Assembly (NCBI RefSeq): GCF_016862215.1
Contig: NZ_BOMN01000023.1
Coordinates: 62,001 to 126,000 of the forward strand
Reading direction: 5' to 3'
Source of the DNA: Winogradskya humida
GTDB lineage: Bacteria; Actinomycetota; Actinomycetes; Mycobacteriales; Micromonosporaceae
DNA: 64,000 bases
Shown here: piece after piece, positions 8,123-17,147 of the stretch
Position numbering within the stretch: the first letter of the stretch is position 1
Layout of the letters: each line of letters opens with the position of its first letter
The notes under the pieces: generated by a model
The model's database searches: none
Seen by the model: only the letters and a program-made list of their open reading frames with translations
Told to the model about the DNA's origin: nothing
Position numbers and translations under genes: made by a program

Positions 8123-8163
8123 TTACCGAACGGCACGGCAATCGTTGCGGGCCGGTTACCGAA
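8123..8163 (+). promoter_or_regulatory. Repeated TTACCGAA boxes before the nitrate reductase gene
   Basis: TTACCGAA occurs at 8123-8130 and again at 8156-8163, exactly 33 bases apart (about three helical turns), in the short gap before the GTG at 8189. Such phasing suits two bound regulator dimers on one face of the DNA. Candidates are the NnaR-like protein encoded two genes upstream, or GlnR. Confidence 0.4.
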
Positions 8164-8188
8164 ACGCCGTGCGGACACGATCGGTGGC

Positions 8189-10645
8189 GTGACGCTGACC
8201 GAGACGCACTGCCCGTACTGCGCGCTGCAGTGCGGCATCCACCTGATCTCGGAGCCGCCGGCCCGGGGCGGGCCCGGGCCGGGACTGCGCCTGGAGCCGG
8301 CCGACTTCCCGGTCAACCGGGGTGGGCTCTGCGCCAAGGGATGGACCGCGGCCGAGCTGCTCGACCACCCCGAGCGGCTGCTCACTCCGCTGGTCCGCAC
8401 GGTTGCGGGTGACCGGTCGAGCCCGTTGCGGGCGGGGAGCTGGGAGGAGGCGCTGGCGCGGATCGTCGCCGGGATCGGGGCGAGTCAGCGCGAGCACGGT
8501 GCGGACAGCGTCGGGGCGTTCGGCGGGGGCGGGCTCACCAATGAGAAGGCGTACACGCTGGGGAAGTTCGTCCGGGTCGCGCTGCGGTCCTCGTCGATCG
8601 ACTACAACGGCCGGTTCTGCATGTCGTCGGCGGCGACGGCGGCCAATCGCTCGCTCGGTGTCGACCGGGGGCTGCCGTTCCCGATCGAGGATGTGGCTCA
8701 GGCCCGCACGGTGCTGCTCGTCGGCGCGAACCCGGCCGACGCGATGCCGCCGTCCATGCAGTTCCTGGACGCCGGGCGGGCCGCGGGGGCGAAGCACATC
8801 GTCGTGGATCCCCGGCGGACGGCGACCGCGCGGGGTGCGTACCGTCATCTTCAGCCTGTGCCCGGCACGGACCTGGCGCTGGCCAACGGGTTGTTGCACG
8901 TCGCCGTCCGGGAGGGCCTGGTCGACGAGGCGTTCGTGAGTGAACGGACAACCGGGTTCGACGCCGTGCGGGCAGCGGTGAACGGGTACTGGCCCGAGCG
9001 GGTCGAGCGGATGACCGGGGTGCCCGAGGCCCAGCTGCGCGAAACCGTCCATCTGCTCGCGGATGAGCGGCCGGCGATGATCCTGACCGCGCGCGGCGCC
9101 GAACAGCACAGCAACGGTACGGACACCGTGCAGGCGTACCTCAACCTGGCGCTCGCCCTCGGCCTGGTCGGCCGTCCGTTCTCGGGCTACGGGACGATCA
9201 CCGGGCAGGGCAACGGGCAGGGCGGCCGGGAGCACGGGCAGAAGGCCGATCAGCTGCCCGGATACCGGCGCCTCGACGATCCCGCCGCGCGAGAGCACAT
9301 CGGCCGGGTGTGGGGGATCGACCCCGACGAGCTTCCGCAGCCGGGGCTGTCCGCCTACGAGATGCTCGACCGGCTCGGCACCCCCGGCGGCGTGCGCGTG
9401 CTCCTGGTGCTCGCGAGCAACATCGCGGTGTCCGCTCCGCACAGCAGCAACGTGATCGAGCGGCTGCGCGCCCTCGATCTGCTCGTCGTCTCCGACATCT
9501 TCCTCTCCGAGACCGCGGCCCTCGCCGACGTCGTGCTGCCCACCGCGCAGTGGGCGGAGGAGGAGGGCACGATGACCAACCTGGAGGGCCGGGTGATCCG
9601 GCGCCGTAAAGCCGCCGAACCACCCGGCGAGGTCCGCACCGACCTGCGCTTCCTCAAGGACCTCGCCGACCGGCTCGGCCGTGGTGCCTTCTTCTCCGAC
9701 GAGCCGCGCGAGGTCTTCGAGGAGCTGCGCCGGGCCAGCGCGGGTGGGATCGCCGACTACGCCGGCATCACCTACGAGCGGATCGACGACGAGGACGGCG
9801 TCTTCTGGCCGTGCCCGGCCGAGGACCATCCCGGGACGCCACGGATGTTCACCGACGGCTTCCCGACCGCGGACGGGCGTGCGCGTTTCGTCCGGGTCGA
9901 GCACCGCGACCCGAACGAACTGCCCGACCGGGACTACCCGTACGTGCTCACCACCGGCCGCAACATGCAGCAGTACCAGAGCGGCACCCAGACCCGCCGG
10001 GTGCGGTCGCTGACCGTGGCGGCCCCGGAGCCGCGTGCGGAACTGCACCCCGACCTGGCCCGCCGGCACGGCATCACCGACGGCGACCTGGTCGAGCTGC
10101 GCACCCGGCGTGGTGCCGCGGTGCTCCGGGCCCGCTGCGACCCCGGCATCCGGCCGGACACGGTCTTCGCGCCGTTCCACTGGCCCGGCATCAACACGCT
10201 GACCGACCCGGCGCTGGACCGGCACTCCCGGATGCCCGCGTTCAAAGCGTGCGCGGTGATGATCGCGCCGCTCACCCCGACGAAAGGACCGGCCGAGGTG
10301 CACTCCACACCACGTTTCCTGCAGGGCGTCTTCCCCTTCGAGGGCAAGGGGCTCGACGAGCCCGTACCGGTCGACGGCGCGCTGCGCCTGGTCGTCCCCG
10401 ACGGTGTCGTCGCCCAGGCCGTCTATTTCCGGGGCGGCAACTCCAGCGGCGAGCTCGTCTGCGCTGTTCTGATGCGCGACGGCGTGCCGATGCGCTACTT
10501 CCCGATCGGGGCCAGGAGCGACGTGCACGTGTCGCTGCGCGTTGTCGAGGACCTGGACTCCGGCACCACGGTCGAGCTGTGGCTCGCCGCCCCGGCCGGG
10601 CTCACCGGGACCGTCGTCGTGGACCTCGGGCTGGTGGAGGTCTGA
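8189..10645 (+). CDS. narB: Assimilatory nitrate reductase, molybdopterin oxidoreductase (NarB/NasA type)
   Basis: An 818-residue protein. The N-terminal HCPYCALQCG plus GGLCAKG supplies the four cysteines of one 4Fe-4S cluster. The rest follows the bis-MGD oxidoreductase fold: NGRFCMSSAATAANR around the Mo-binding position, VLLVGANPADAMPP, QGNGQGGREHGQKADQLPGY, LADVVLPTAQWAEEEGTMTN, and the C-terminal MGD domain with TTGRNMQQYQSGTQTRR. It should reduce nitrate to nitrite in the cytoplasm with Mo-bis-MGD. About 120 extra residues after the MGD domain resemble no cluster-binding domain: there is no BFD-type Cys motif, which here sits in NirB. GTG 8189 is the only reasonable start ahead of the Cys motif. 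It is followed by nirB with a 1-base overlap (TGATG). Confidence 0.93.
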   Translation: MTLTETHCPYCALQCGIHLISEPPARGGPGPGLRLEPADFPVNRGGLCAKGWTAAELLDHPERLLTPLVRTVAGDRSSPLRAGSWEEALARIVAGIGASQREHGADSVGAFGGGGLTNEKAYTLGKFVRVALRSSSIDYNGRFCMSSAATAANRSLGVDRGLPFPIEDVAQARTVLLVGANPADAMPPSMQFLDAGRAAGAKHIVVDPRRTATARGAYRHLQPVPGTDLALANGLLHVAVREGLVDEAFVSERTTGFDAVRAAVNGYWPERVERMTGVPEAQLRETVHLLADERPAMILTARGAEQHSNGTDTVQAYLNLALALGLVGRPFSGYGTITGQGNGQGGREHGQKADQLPGYRRLDDPAAREHIGRVWGIDPDELPQPGLSAYEMLDRLGTPGGVRVLLVLASNIAVSAPHSSNVIERLRALDLLVVSDIFLSETAALADVVLPTAQWAEEEGTMTNLEGRVIRRRKAAEPPGEVRTDLRFLKDLADRLGRGAFFSDEPREVFEELRRASAGGIADYAGITYERIDDEDGVFWPCPAEDHPGTPRMFTDGFPTADGRARFVRVEHRDPNELPDRDYPYVLTTGRNMQQYQSGTQTRRVRSLTVAAPEPRAELHPDLARRHGITDGDLVELRTRRGAAVLRARCDPGIRPDTVFAPFHWPGINTLTDPALDRHSRMPAFKACAVMIAPLTPTKGPAEVHSTPRFLQGVFPFEGKGLDEPVPVDGALRLVVPDGVVAQAVYFRGGNSSGELVCAVLMRDGVPMRYFPIGARSDVHVSLRVVEDLDSGTTVELWLAAPAGLTGTVVVDLGLVEV

Positions 10646-13101
10646 TGGCGCCGCGACTGGTCGTCATCGGCAACGGGATGGCCGGGGTGCGCACGGTCGA
10701 GGAGATCCTGGCCCGCGGCGGTGGCTTCGAGATCACGGTGTTCGGCGACGAGCCGTACGGCAACTACAACCGGATCATGCTGTCCAACGTCCTCGCGGGC
10801 GTGCAGGACGAGTCCGGCATCTTCCTCAACGACCTCTCCTGGTACGCGGACAACGCCATCACCCTGCACACCGGCACCCGCATCACGCGCATCGACCGCT
10901 TCGCCAAGCAGGTCTACGCCGAGGACGGCAGCGCCACCGCCTACGACACGCTGATCATCGCCACCGGGAGCCGGGCGTTCGTGCCGCCGATCCCCGGCAT
11001 CCACCGCCCCGGCCGCGGCTACCACCAGGGCGTCTTCGCGTTCCGCACGCTCGACGACACCCGGGCGATGATCCGTTACGCCCGCGAGCACGAGCGGGCG
11101 GTCGTCATCGGTGGCGGGCTGCTCGGCCTGGAGGCGGCCCGCGGCCTGCAGAACCACCTCGGGCACGTCACGCTCGTGCACGCGGCCGGGCATCTCATGA
11201 ACTCCCAGCTGGACGCGCAGGGCGGCGCGATCCTGCGGCGCAGCGTCGAACAGCTCGGCATCGACATCGTGACCGGCGCGCACACCACCGAGATCCTCGG
11301 CAAGCACGAGGTCACCGGGGTCCGCCTCAAGGACGGCCGGGTGCTCGACTGCGACGTCGTCGTGGTCGCCGCCGGCATCCGGGCGAACGCCACGGTCGCG
11401 GAGACGGCCGGGCTCGTGGTGGAGCGCGGGATCGTCGTCGACGACCAGATGCGGGCGCAGGACGAGCCCGACATCTACGCGGTGGGGGAGTGCGCGCAGC
11501 ACCGCGGCGAGACGTACGGGCTGGTAGCGCCCCTGTGGGAGCAGGCCAAGGTCCTCGCCGACCACCTGACCGGCCGCGACCCGCACGCCGCCTACCACGG
11601 CTCCCGGGTGGCGACGAAACTCAAGGTGGCCGGCGTCGACGTGGCCGCGATGGGCGTCAAGGAGGCCGAGCGCGACGACGACGAGACGCTCGTGTTCAGC
11701 GAACCGCGGAAGGGCGTCTACAAGAGCGTCGTCATCCGCGACGGCCGGCTCATCGGCGCCACGCTCGTCGGTGACGTCTCCAAGGTCGCGTTCCTGATGC
11801 AGGCGTTCGATCGTGGCCTGGCGCTGCCGGAGGACCGCGTCGAGCTGATGTTCGACCTGGGTGGCCCGCCCGCCGAGGTGAGCGCGGCCGAACTCGCCGA
11901 CGACGCGCAGGTGTGCAACTGCAACGGGGTCAGCAAGGCAGCCATCGTGCAGACCGTGCACGGCGGGTGCCGGACGGTCAGCGGCGTCATGGACAAGACC
12001 CGGGCGGGCAAGGGCTGCGGGACGTGCAAGGGCCTGGTCCGGCAGATCGTCGAGTGGGCCGCCGGCGGCGAGGCGGAGGAGGACCCCAAGGCTTCGTGGT
12101 ACGTGCCCGGCGTACCCATGCCGAAGCCGGAGCTGATGCACGCGATCCGCACCCACGGGCTGCGGTCGGTGTCCTCGGTGTTCGCGACGCTCGTCCCCGG
12201 CGGCGAGGAGGACGCGAAGAGCAAGATGGGCCTCGCCTCGCTGCTGAAGATGATGTGGGGCGACGAGTACGTCGACGAGCGCGACGCCCGTTTCATCAAC
12301 GACCGGGTGCACGCGAACATCCAGCGCGACGGCACGTTCTCCGTCGTGCCGCAGATGAAGGGCGGCGTCACCACCCCCGCACAGCTGCGCCGGATCGCCG
12401 AGGTGGCCGAGCGGCACGACGTACCCATGGTCAAGCTCACCGGCGGGCAGCGCATCGACCTGCTCGGCGTGCCGAAGGAGAAGCTGCCGCAGATCTGGGC
12501 CGAGCTCGACATGCCGTCCGGGTACGCGTACGGCAAGAGCTTCCGCACCGTGAAGACCTGCGTCGGCTCGGATTTCTGCCGCTTCGGGGTCGGTGACTCG
12601 ACGGCACTGGGGATCGCGATCGAGGAGCGGTTCCAGGGCATCGAGGGCCCCGGGAAGATGAAGCTCGCCGTGACCGGGTGCCCGCGCAACTGCGCCGAGG
12701 CGTACGTCAAGGATCTGGGCGTCGTGGCCGTCGACGGCGGCCGCTGGGAGATCTACGTCGGTGGTGCCGCGGGTGCGCACGTGCGCAAGGGTGATCTGCT
12801 CGCGACGGTCGGGTCGGCGGACGAGGTCATCACGCTCACGGGCCGGTTCCTGCAGTACTACCGGGAGAACGCCAACTGGCTCGAGCGGACGTACGCGTTC
12901 GTCCCGCGGGTCGGCATCGAGCATCTCCGCGCGATCGTCGTGGACGACGCCGAGGGGCTCGCCGCGGACCTGGACGCCGCGATGGCCACGTCGGTCGCCG
13001 CCTACCGGGATCCGTGGAAGGAACGCGCGGAACCGGTCACCCCCGGGCAGTTCCGCACCTCGCTGCCGCTGGTCGTGCTGCCTCAGGTGCCGGTCCGATG
13101 A
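10645..13101 (+). CDS. nirB: Nitrite reductase (NAD(P)H), large subunit
   Basis: An 818-residue protein. An FAD/NAD(P) reductase part (VVIGNGMAG near the start, VVIGGGLLGLEAARGL around 155) is followed by a BFD-like 2Fe-2S domain (VCNCNGVSK and GKGCGTCKGLV). The sulfite/nitrite reductase half has the siroheme-4Fe-4S ligands in TCVGSDFCRFG and TGCPRNCAEAY. It reduces nitrite to ammonium with six electrons in the cytoplasm. It overlaps narB by one base and nirD by four (ATGA), which fits a co-translated complex. Its siroheme would need a chelatase, yet the adjacent CbiX-like gene is broken. Confidence 0.96.
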   Translation: MAPRLVVIGNGMAGVRTVEEILARGGGFEITVFGDEPYGNYNRIMLSNVLAGVQDESGIFLNDLSWYADNAITLHTGTRITRIDRFAKQVYAEDGSATAYDTLIIATGSRAFVPPIPGIHRPGRGYHQGVFAFRTLDDTRAMIRYAREHERAVVIGGGLLGLEAARGLQNHLGHVTLVHAAGHLMNSQLDAQGGAILRRSVEQLGIDIVTGAHTTEILGKHEVTGVRLKDGRVLDCDVVVVAAGIRANATVAETAGLVVERGIVVDDQMRAQDEPDIYAVGECAQHRGETYGLVAPLWEQAKVLADHLTGRDPHAAYHGSRVATKLKVAGVDVAAMGVKEAERDDDETLVFSEPRKGVYKSVVIRDGRLIGATLVGDVSKVAFLMQAFDRGLALPEDRVELMFDLGGPPAEVSAAELADDAQVCNCNGVSKAAIVQTVHGGCRTVSGVMDKTRAGKGCGTCKGLVRQIVEWAAGGEAEEDPKASWYVPGVPMPKPELMHAIRTHGLRSVSSVFATLVPGGEEDAKSKMGLASLLKMMWGDEYVDERDARFINDRVHANIQRDGTFSVVPQMKGGVTTPAQLRRIAEVAERHDVPMVKLTGGQRIDLLGVPKEKLPQIWAELDMPSGYAYGKSFRTVKTCVGSDFCRFGVGDSTALGIAIEERFQGIEGPGKMKLAVTGCPRNCAEAYVKDLGVVAVDGGRWEIYVGGAAGAHVRKGDLLATVGSADEVITLTGRFLQYYRENANWLERTYAFVPRVGIEHLRAIVVDDAEGLAADLDAAMATSVAAYRDPWKERAEPVTPGQFRTSLPLVVLPQVPVR

Positions 13102-13424
13102 ACGGCCTGCGCGGGCACCGGCTCGGGCCGCTCGACGAGATCCCGGTGGGGGAGGGCCGGACCTACACCGTGGACGGCGAGATGGTCGCCGTCTTCCGGC
13201 TGCGCGACGGGTCGGTGCGGGCGGTCTCGGCGCTGTGCCCGCACCGGGGCGGCCCGCTCGCCGACGGCCAGATCGACAACACCGTCGTGGTCTGCCCGAT
13301 GCACCTGTTCGTCTTCGACCTGGCCACCGGCTGCTCGCTGAGCGGCCAGCCGGACCTCACGTCGTTCCCCGTCGGCGTCGACGCGGACCGGACCATCGTC
13401 ATCTACCCGGAGGTTTCCCCATGA
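13098..13424 (+). CDS. nirD: Nitrite reductase small subunit, Rieske type
   Basis: A 108-residue protein starting at ATG 13098 inside the nirB stop. The Rieske pattern CPHRGGPL followed by CPMHLFVFD gives the Cys-His/Cys-His pair for a 2Fe-2S centre, so this is the Rieske-containing form of NirD. It partners NirB. The next gene starts at 13421 inside its own stop codon. Confidence 0.94.
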   Translation: MNGLRGHRLGPLDEIPVGEGRTYTVDGEMVAVFRLRDGSVRAVSALCPHRGGPLADGQIDNTVVVCPMHLFVFDLATGCSLSGQPDLTSFPVGVDADRTIVIYPEVSP

Positions 13425-14755
13425 GCACCGCAGCCCTGGACCGCCCGGCTCTCACCGTGCACGGGCACTGGATCGACGACTGGCGGCCGGAGGACCCGGC
13501 GTTCTGGGAGCGGACCGGTGCCCGGGTGGCGCGGCGCAACCTCGCGTTCTCCATCTTCTCCGAGCACATCGGCTTCTCGGTGTGGACGCTGTGGTCGGTG
13601 CTCGTGCTGTTCCTCGGTCCCGCGTACGGCATCGACCCGGCCGGGAAGTTCCTGCTCACCGCGGTCCCGGCGCTGGTCGGCGCGGTGCTGCGGATCCCGT
13701 ACACGTTCGCGGTCGCGCGGTTCGGCGGCCGGAACTGGACCATCGTGAGCGCGTCCCTGCTGCTCGTTCCCACCCTGCTCGTGGCGTTCCTGCTCGAGCC
13801 CGGGGTGTCCTACTCGACCCTGCTGATCCTGGCCGCGGTCGCGGGCGTCGGCGGTGGCAACTTCGCCTCCTCGATGGCGAACATCAACGCCTACTATCCC
13901 GACCGGCTCAAGGGCTGGGCGCTCGGCATCAACGCGGGCGGCGGCAACCTGGGCGTGGCCGCCGTGCAACTGGTCGGCCTGTTCGTGCTCGCGGTGTTCG
14001 GCGCGGGCAGCCCGGGGCTCGTGGCGGGCATCTACATCCCGCTCGTCGTGCTCGCCGCCCTCGGCTCCGCACTGTTCATGGACAACCTGTCGCAGGCACG
14101 CAACGAGAAGCGCGGCATGCGCGACGCCGTCCGCGAACGGCACACGTGGGTCATGTCGCTGCTCTACATCGGCACGTTCGGCTCGTTCATCGGCTTCGGG
14201 TTCGCGTTCGGCCAGGTCCTGCAGGTGCAGTTCGCGGACGTGTTCAGCACGCCGGTGAAGGCCGCCTACCTCACGTTTCTCGGCCCGCTGCTCGGCTCGC
14301 TGATCCGCCCGGTCGGGGGCGCCCTCGCCGACCGGCTCGGTGGTGCCCGGGTCACGTTCTGGAACTTCGTCGCGATGGCCGCCGGCGCGGGAACGGTGCT
14401 GCTGGCGTCCCAGCTGCGCTCGCTGCCGCTCTACCTCGTGGGCTTCGTCGCGCTGTTCGTCTTCAGCGGGCTGGGCAACGGCTCGACGTACAAGATGATC
14501 CCGCGCATCTTCGCCGTGCGGCACCCGGGCGACGAGCACGAGGCCCGCCGCCTCTCCGGCGCGGTGATCGGGATCGCCGGGGCGATCGGGGCGTTCGGCG
14601 GCGTACTCGTGAATCTCGCTTTCCGGCAGTCGTTCCTGACCTACCACACCGCGGACGCGGCTTATCTGACCTTCATCGGCTTCTACGCCCTGTGCGTCCT
14701 GGTGACGTGGGCGGTCTACCTCCGCCCGTCGCCCCGCCGTCTGGCAGGCGTCTGA
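13421..14755 (+). CDS. narK: Nitrate/nitrite transporter, MFS
   Basis: A 444-residue protein from ATG 13421 with GGAGG about 8 bases upstream inside nirD. About twelve hydrophobic segments are visible. The NNP-family nitrate signature lies in GVGGGNFASSMANINAYYPDRLKGWALGINAGGGNLG, split over two conserved glycine motifs. Arginines in the helices following VLRIPYTFAVARFGGRNW and LIRPVGGALADRLGG match the substrate-binding positions. It imports nitrate and/or exports nitrite across the cytoplasmic membrane. It is the last gene of the nar-nir operon, and a short gap separates it from the convergent ABC operon. Confidence 0.93.
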   Translation: MSTAALDRPALTVHGHWIDDWRPEDPAFWERTGARVARRNLAFSIFSEHIGFSVWTLWSVLVLFLGPAYGIDPAGKFLLTAVPALVGAVLRIPYTFAVARFGGRNWTIVSASLLLVPTLLVAFLLEPGVSYSTLLILAAVAGVGGGNFASSMANINAYYPDRLKGWALGINAGGGNLGVAAVQLVGLFVLAVFGAGSPGLVAGIYIPLVVLAALGSALFMDNLSQARNEKRGMRDAVRERHTWVMSLLYIGTFGSFIGFGFAFGQVLQVQFADVFSTPVKAAYLTFLGPLLGSLIRPVGGALADRLGGARVTFWNFVAMAAGAGTVLLASQLRSLPLYLVGFVALFVFSGLGNGSTYKMIPRIFAVRHPGDEHEARRLSGAVIGIAGAIGAFGGVLVNLAFRQSFLTYHTADAAYLTFIGFYALCVLVTWAVYLRPSPRRLAGV

Positions 14756-14768
14756 CTGCGCGGCGCTT

Positions 14769-15734
14769 TCAGACCACGCGGCGCAGGCGGCGGACCGTCC
14801 AGAGGATGAGCAGGGCCGCGAGCAGCACGAAGACGGCGGTCTCGATCGCCTGGAACGTCCAGTAACGGTCCGCCGGCTGGAACGTGTCGAGGTTGTACGC
14901 CCCCGCCCGCACCCCGAAGTCGTTGTCCGACTGGCATCCGCCGTCGGCCGGCAGCGGGCATCGCAGCGTCCCGTCCGCGACGAACCTGCCGTCGGCCTGG
15001 TGCACGGTCGTGGACATGATCCAGCTACCGGGCCCGGCCTCGCGCCGGCGTCCGGGCCCGCTCGCGACGAGCCATTCGTTCGTCTCGGGCCGCATGAAAC
15101 GCGGCCGGGCGGCCATCGCGACCGCGACGCGCACCACGATGAATCCCGCCAGCGTCACCCCCATCGCGGGGACGACCTTCGGGATCGCCGTGCCCGCCGC
15201 GATCCCGAGTGCCACGGCGAACAGGGTGTAGCCGACCGGTGCGATGCCCTGCAGATCGAAGAACACCGCCCCGAAACGGCTCTGGTCGGAGTCGATGCGC
15301 GACATCGGCTCCCACCACCAGGCCGTGCCGAGACCGTAGAGCAGGGCGAACACCGTCACCGCGGCGCCGCGCAGGAACACCTTCGTGAGGATCCAGCGGC
15401 GCCGGGTGATGCCCTGCGTCCACACCATCCGATGGGTGCCCTGCTCGACCTCGCGGGCGACCACCGGCGCGCCCCAGAAGATCCCGATCAGCAGGGGCAG
15501 GACCAGGAGCAGCACGGCCAGGAAGACGAACGTGCCGTACGCGTTGGTGAAGTCGTCGAACTTCTTGGGACAGCCCGCCGTGGCGGCGGCGCCGAGGCAC
15601 TGCGCCAGCCCGAGCCGGTCGAACGCGTGGTGCATGGCGATGCCGGTCGGCACCAGCACCGCGGCGAGTGCCAGGAGGCCGGCGACGCTCGCCAGCAACT
15701 GCCGCCGGTGCTGCCGCCAGGTCAGCCAGATCAT
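14769..15734 (-). CDS. ABC-2 type exporter permease
   Basis: A 321-residue membrane protein starting MIWLTWRQHRRQL, the usual opening of actinobacterial ABC-2 permeases of this type. Six hydrophobic helices are seen: ASVAGLLALAAVLVP; FVFLAVLLLVLPLLIGIFWG; AAVTVFALLYGLGTAW; YTLFAVALGIAAGTAI; MGVTLAGFIVVRVAVAM; and AVFVLLAALLILW at the C-terminus. A large extracytoplasmic loop lies before the last helix. The conserved EVEQGTHRMVWTQGITRRRW loop after the second helix contacts the ATPase. It overlaps the ATPase gene by 4 bases. The cargo is unknown. Confidence 0.85.
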   Translation of the reverse strand: MIWLTWRQHRRQLLASVAGLLALAAVLVPTGIAMHHAFDRLGLAQCLGAAATAGCPKKFDDFTNAYGTFVFLAVLLLVLPLLIGIFWGAPVVAREVEQGTHRMVWTQGITRRRWILTKVFLRGAAVTVFALLYGLGTAWWWEPMSRIDSDQSRFGAVFFDLQGIAPVGYTLFAVALGIAAGTAIPKVVPAMGVTLAGFIVVRVAVAMAARPRFMRPETNEWLVASGPGRRREAGPGSWIMSTTVHQADGRFVADGTLRCPLPADGGCQSDNDFGVRAGAYNLDTFQPADRYWTFQAIETAVFVLLAALLILWTVRRLRRVV

Positions 15735-16621
15735 GCCGCCACGCCCCAATCCTCGTACGTCGCCCGCTCGTCGCGCTGAGCGAGATGGTCCAGGATGATG
15801 TCCTCGAGCGTCGGCTCCTGCACCGTCCACAACGGATCGCTGATCGCCCCCGATGTCCGCACGAGCAGCGTCGACTGCCGGTCGGTGTGGCGCTCCCGCA
15901 CGATGGCGGTCACCCCGCCGATCGGCTCGCCGAGATGCCGGGGCCCGATCAGGCGCCGGTGCCCGGCGACGATGTCGTCGATGCTGCCGGTCAGCTGCGC
16001 GCGGCCCGCCTGCATGACCACCACGTAGTCGCAGGACCGTTCCAGATCCGCGAGAATGTGGGACGACAGCAGCACGCTGGTGCCGGACTCCGCGACGCTG
16101 CCCATCAACGACTGCAGGAATTCCTGCCGGGCCAGCGGGTCGAGGCTCGCCACCGGCTCGTCGAGGATCAGCAACCGCGGTCGTTTCGCCAGCGCGAGGG
16201 CGAGCGCGACCTGGGCCCGCTGCCCGCCGGACAGCTTGCCCACCTGTTTGCGTGGCGGGATGCCGAGCTGCGCCAGCCTGGTGCGGGCCAGCGGCGCGTC
16301 CCACCGCCGGTTGAGTTTGCCACCCATGACGACCAGCTCGTCGGCCGTGAAGTCGCGGTAGACCGGGGTGTCCTGCGCGACAAAACCCAGATCGGCCAGG
16401 ACGGTGATGTTCTCGTACGGATCCGCGCCCAGCACCCGCATCCCGCCCGCATCCGGCCGCGACAACCCGACCGCCAGATGCAGGAACGTGCTCATACCGG
16501 CACCGTTGGGCCCGACGAGCGCGGTGACGTTCCCCGCCGGGAGCGCCACCGTGCAGTCCTTGAGCGCCCACCGCTTCCCGAACCGTTTACCGACAGCGTC
16601 GGCTACCAGGACGTGCTCCAT
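15731..16621 (-). CDS. ABC transporter ATP-binding protein with altered Walker A (Lys to Met)
   Basis: A 296-residue ATPase. It has a Q-loop region (GFVAQD), signature LSGGQRAQVALALAL, Walker B LLILDEPVASLDP and H-loop SSHI. The Walker A reads GPNGAGMST instead of GPNGAGKST, a single-base AAG to ATG change, so ATP hydrolysis should be crippled unless the partner site compensates. The start at ATG 16621 follows GAGAGGA. An upstream GTG at 16636 overlapping the regulator stop (GTGA) is the alternative. It pairs with the permease at 14769-15734 and the GntR regulator upstream, as in ytr-type operons. Confidence 0.87.
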   Translation of the reverse strand: MEHVLVADAVGKRFGKRWALKDCTVALPAGNVTALVGPNGAGMSTFLHLAVGLSRPDAGGMRVLGADPYENITVLADLGFVAQDTPVYRDFTADELVVMGGKLNRRWDAPLARTRLAQLGIPPRKQVGKLSGGQRAQVALALALAKRPRLLILDEPVASLDPLARQEFLQSLMGSVAESGTSVLLSSHILADLERSCDYVVVMQAGRAQLTGSIDDIVAGHRRLIGPRHLGEPIGGVTAIVRERHTDRQSTLLVRTSGAISDPLWTVQEPTLEDIILDHLAQRDERATYEDWGVAA

Positions 16622-16632
16622 TTCCGTTCCTC

Positions 16633-17067
16633 TCACAGGACTTCGGACCGCACGGTGTCGTTGCTGTCTTCCGCCCGCAGGGCGTCGTCCTGCCGCAGCG
16701 ACCTGGTTGTCGTTTCGACGAGCGCAGTTATGTCCTCATCGGACAGACCGGCCACCTGCGCCTTGCGCAGCCAGTGCACCAGCTCACCGCGCAACTCGGC
16801 CTGGTGGACGAGAGACTCGCCGGCCAGGGTGTTGCGGATGAAGGTGCCCACGCCCGGCCTGCCCTCGGCGAGATCTTCCAGCACGAGCTCCCGGTACGCC
16901 TTCAGCACCGTGTTCGGGTTGATCGCCAGCGACTGCGCGACATCCCGCACCTTGGGCAGCTGGTCCCCGGGCGTCAGCAGCCCCACCCGCAACGCCTGTT
17001 TCACCTGCTGCACGAGTTGTGCATAGGTGTTCACCTTCGACCGGCTGTCCAGCACGAACTCGATCAT
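16633..17067 (-). CDS. GntR family regulator, YtrA subfamily
   Basis: A 144-residue repressor. A winged helix occupies about residues 10-75 (TYAQLVQQVKQALRVG, LPKVRDVAQSLAINPNTVLKAYRELV, GRPGVGTFI). A short C-terminal helical tail replaces a ligand domain, which is characteristic of the YtrA group that controls adjacent ABC exporters. GGAGG precedes ATG 17067. It is the first gene of a three-gene operon with the ATPase and permease, and a repeated TAGGAC operator overlaps its promoter. Confidence 0.9.
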   Translation of the reverse strand: MIEFVLDSRSKVNTYAQLVQQVKQALRVGLLTPGDQLPKVRDVAQSLAINPNTVLKAYRELVLEDLAEGRPGVGTFIRNTLAGESLVHQAELRGELVHWLRKAQVAGLSDEDITALVETTTRSLRQDDALRAEDSNDTVRSEVL

Positions 17068-17081
17068 CGTGACGCCTCCAT

Positions 17082-17109
17082 TGTCCTACGACATTAGGAC
17101 TATAGGACA
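17082..17109. promoter_or_regulatory. Operator array of the YtrA-type regulator
   Basis: TGTCCTA at 17082-17088 is inverted relative to TAGGACA at 17103-17109, with a third TAGGAC at 17095-17100. The array begins just upstream of the regulator start and overlaps the putative -10. YtrA-type repressors bind such repeats at their own promoter. Confidence 0.65.
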
Positions 17110-17128
17110 GTGAGGGTCCCAGGCTCAA
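17099..17128 (-). promoter_or_regulatory. Putative promoter of the GntR-ABC operon
   Basis: Read on the minus strand, TTGAGC (17128-17123), an 18-base spacer and TATAGT (17104-17099) form a good housekeeping-type promoter. The -10 lies inside the TAGGAC repeats, so repressor binding would block RNA polymerase. Confidence 0.55.
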
Positions 17129-17147
17129 GGAGGTGAGGCGGGTGGCG

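Noticed and set aside
8111-8131. GlnR half box GTAAG-N6-CGAAC before narB
   Set aside because: Only one degenerate box; GlnR normally binds two adjacent ones.
8156-10528. Long minus-strand frames opposite narB, nirB, GH42 and GH48 (for example 8156-10528, 10495-12924, 46304-48259, 57825-60893)
   Set aside because: They mirror GC-rich codon bias of the real genes; composition is Arg/Gly/Val/His-rich without domains, and the opposite strand encodes clear enzymes.
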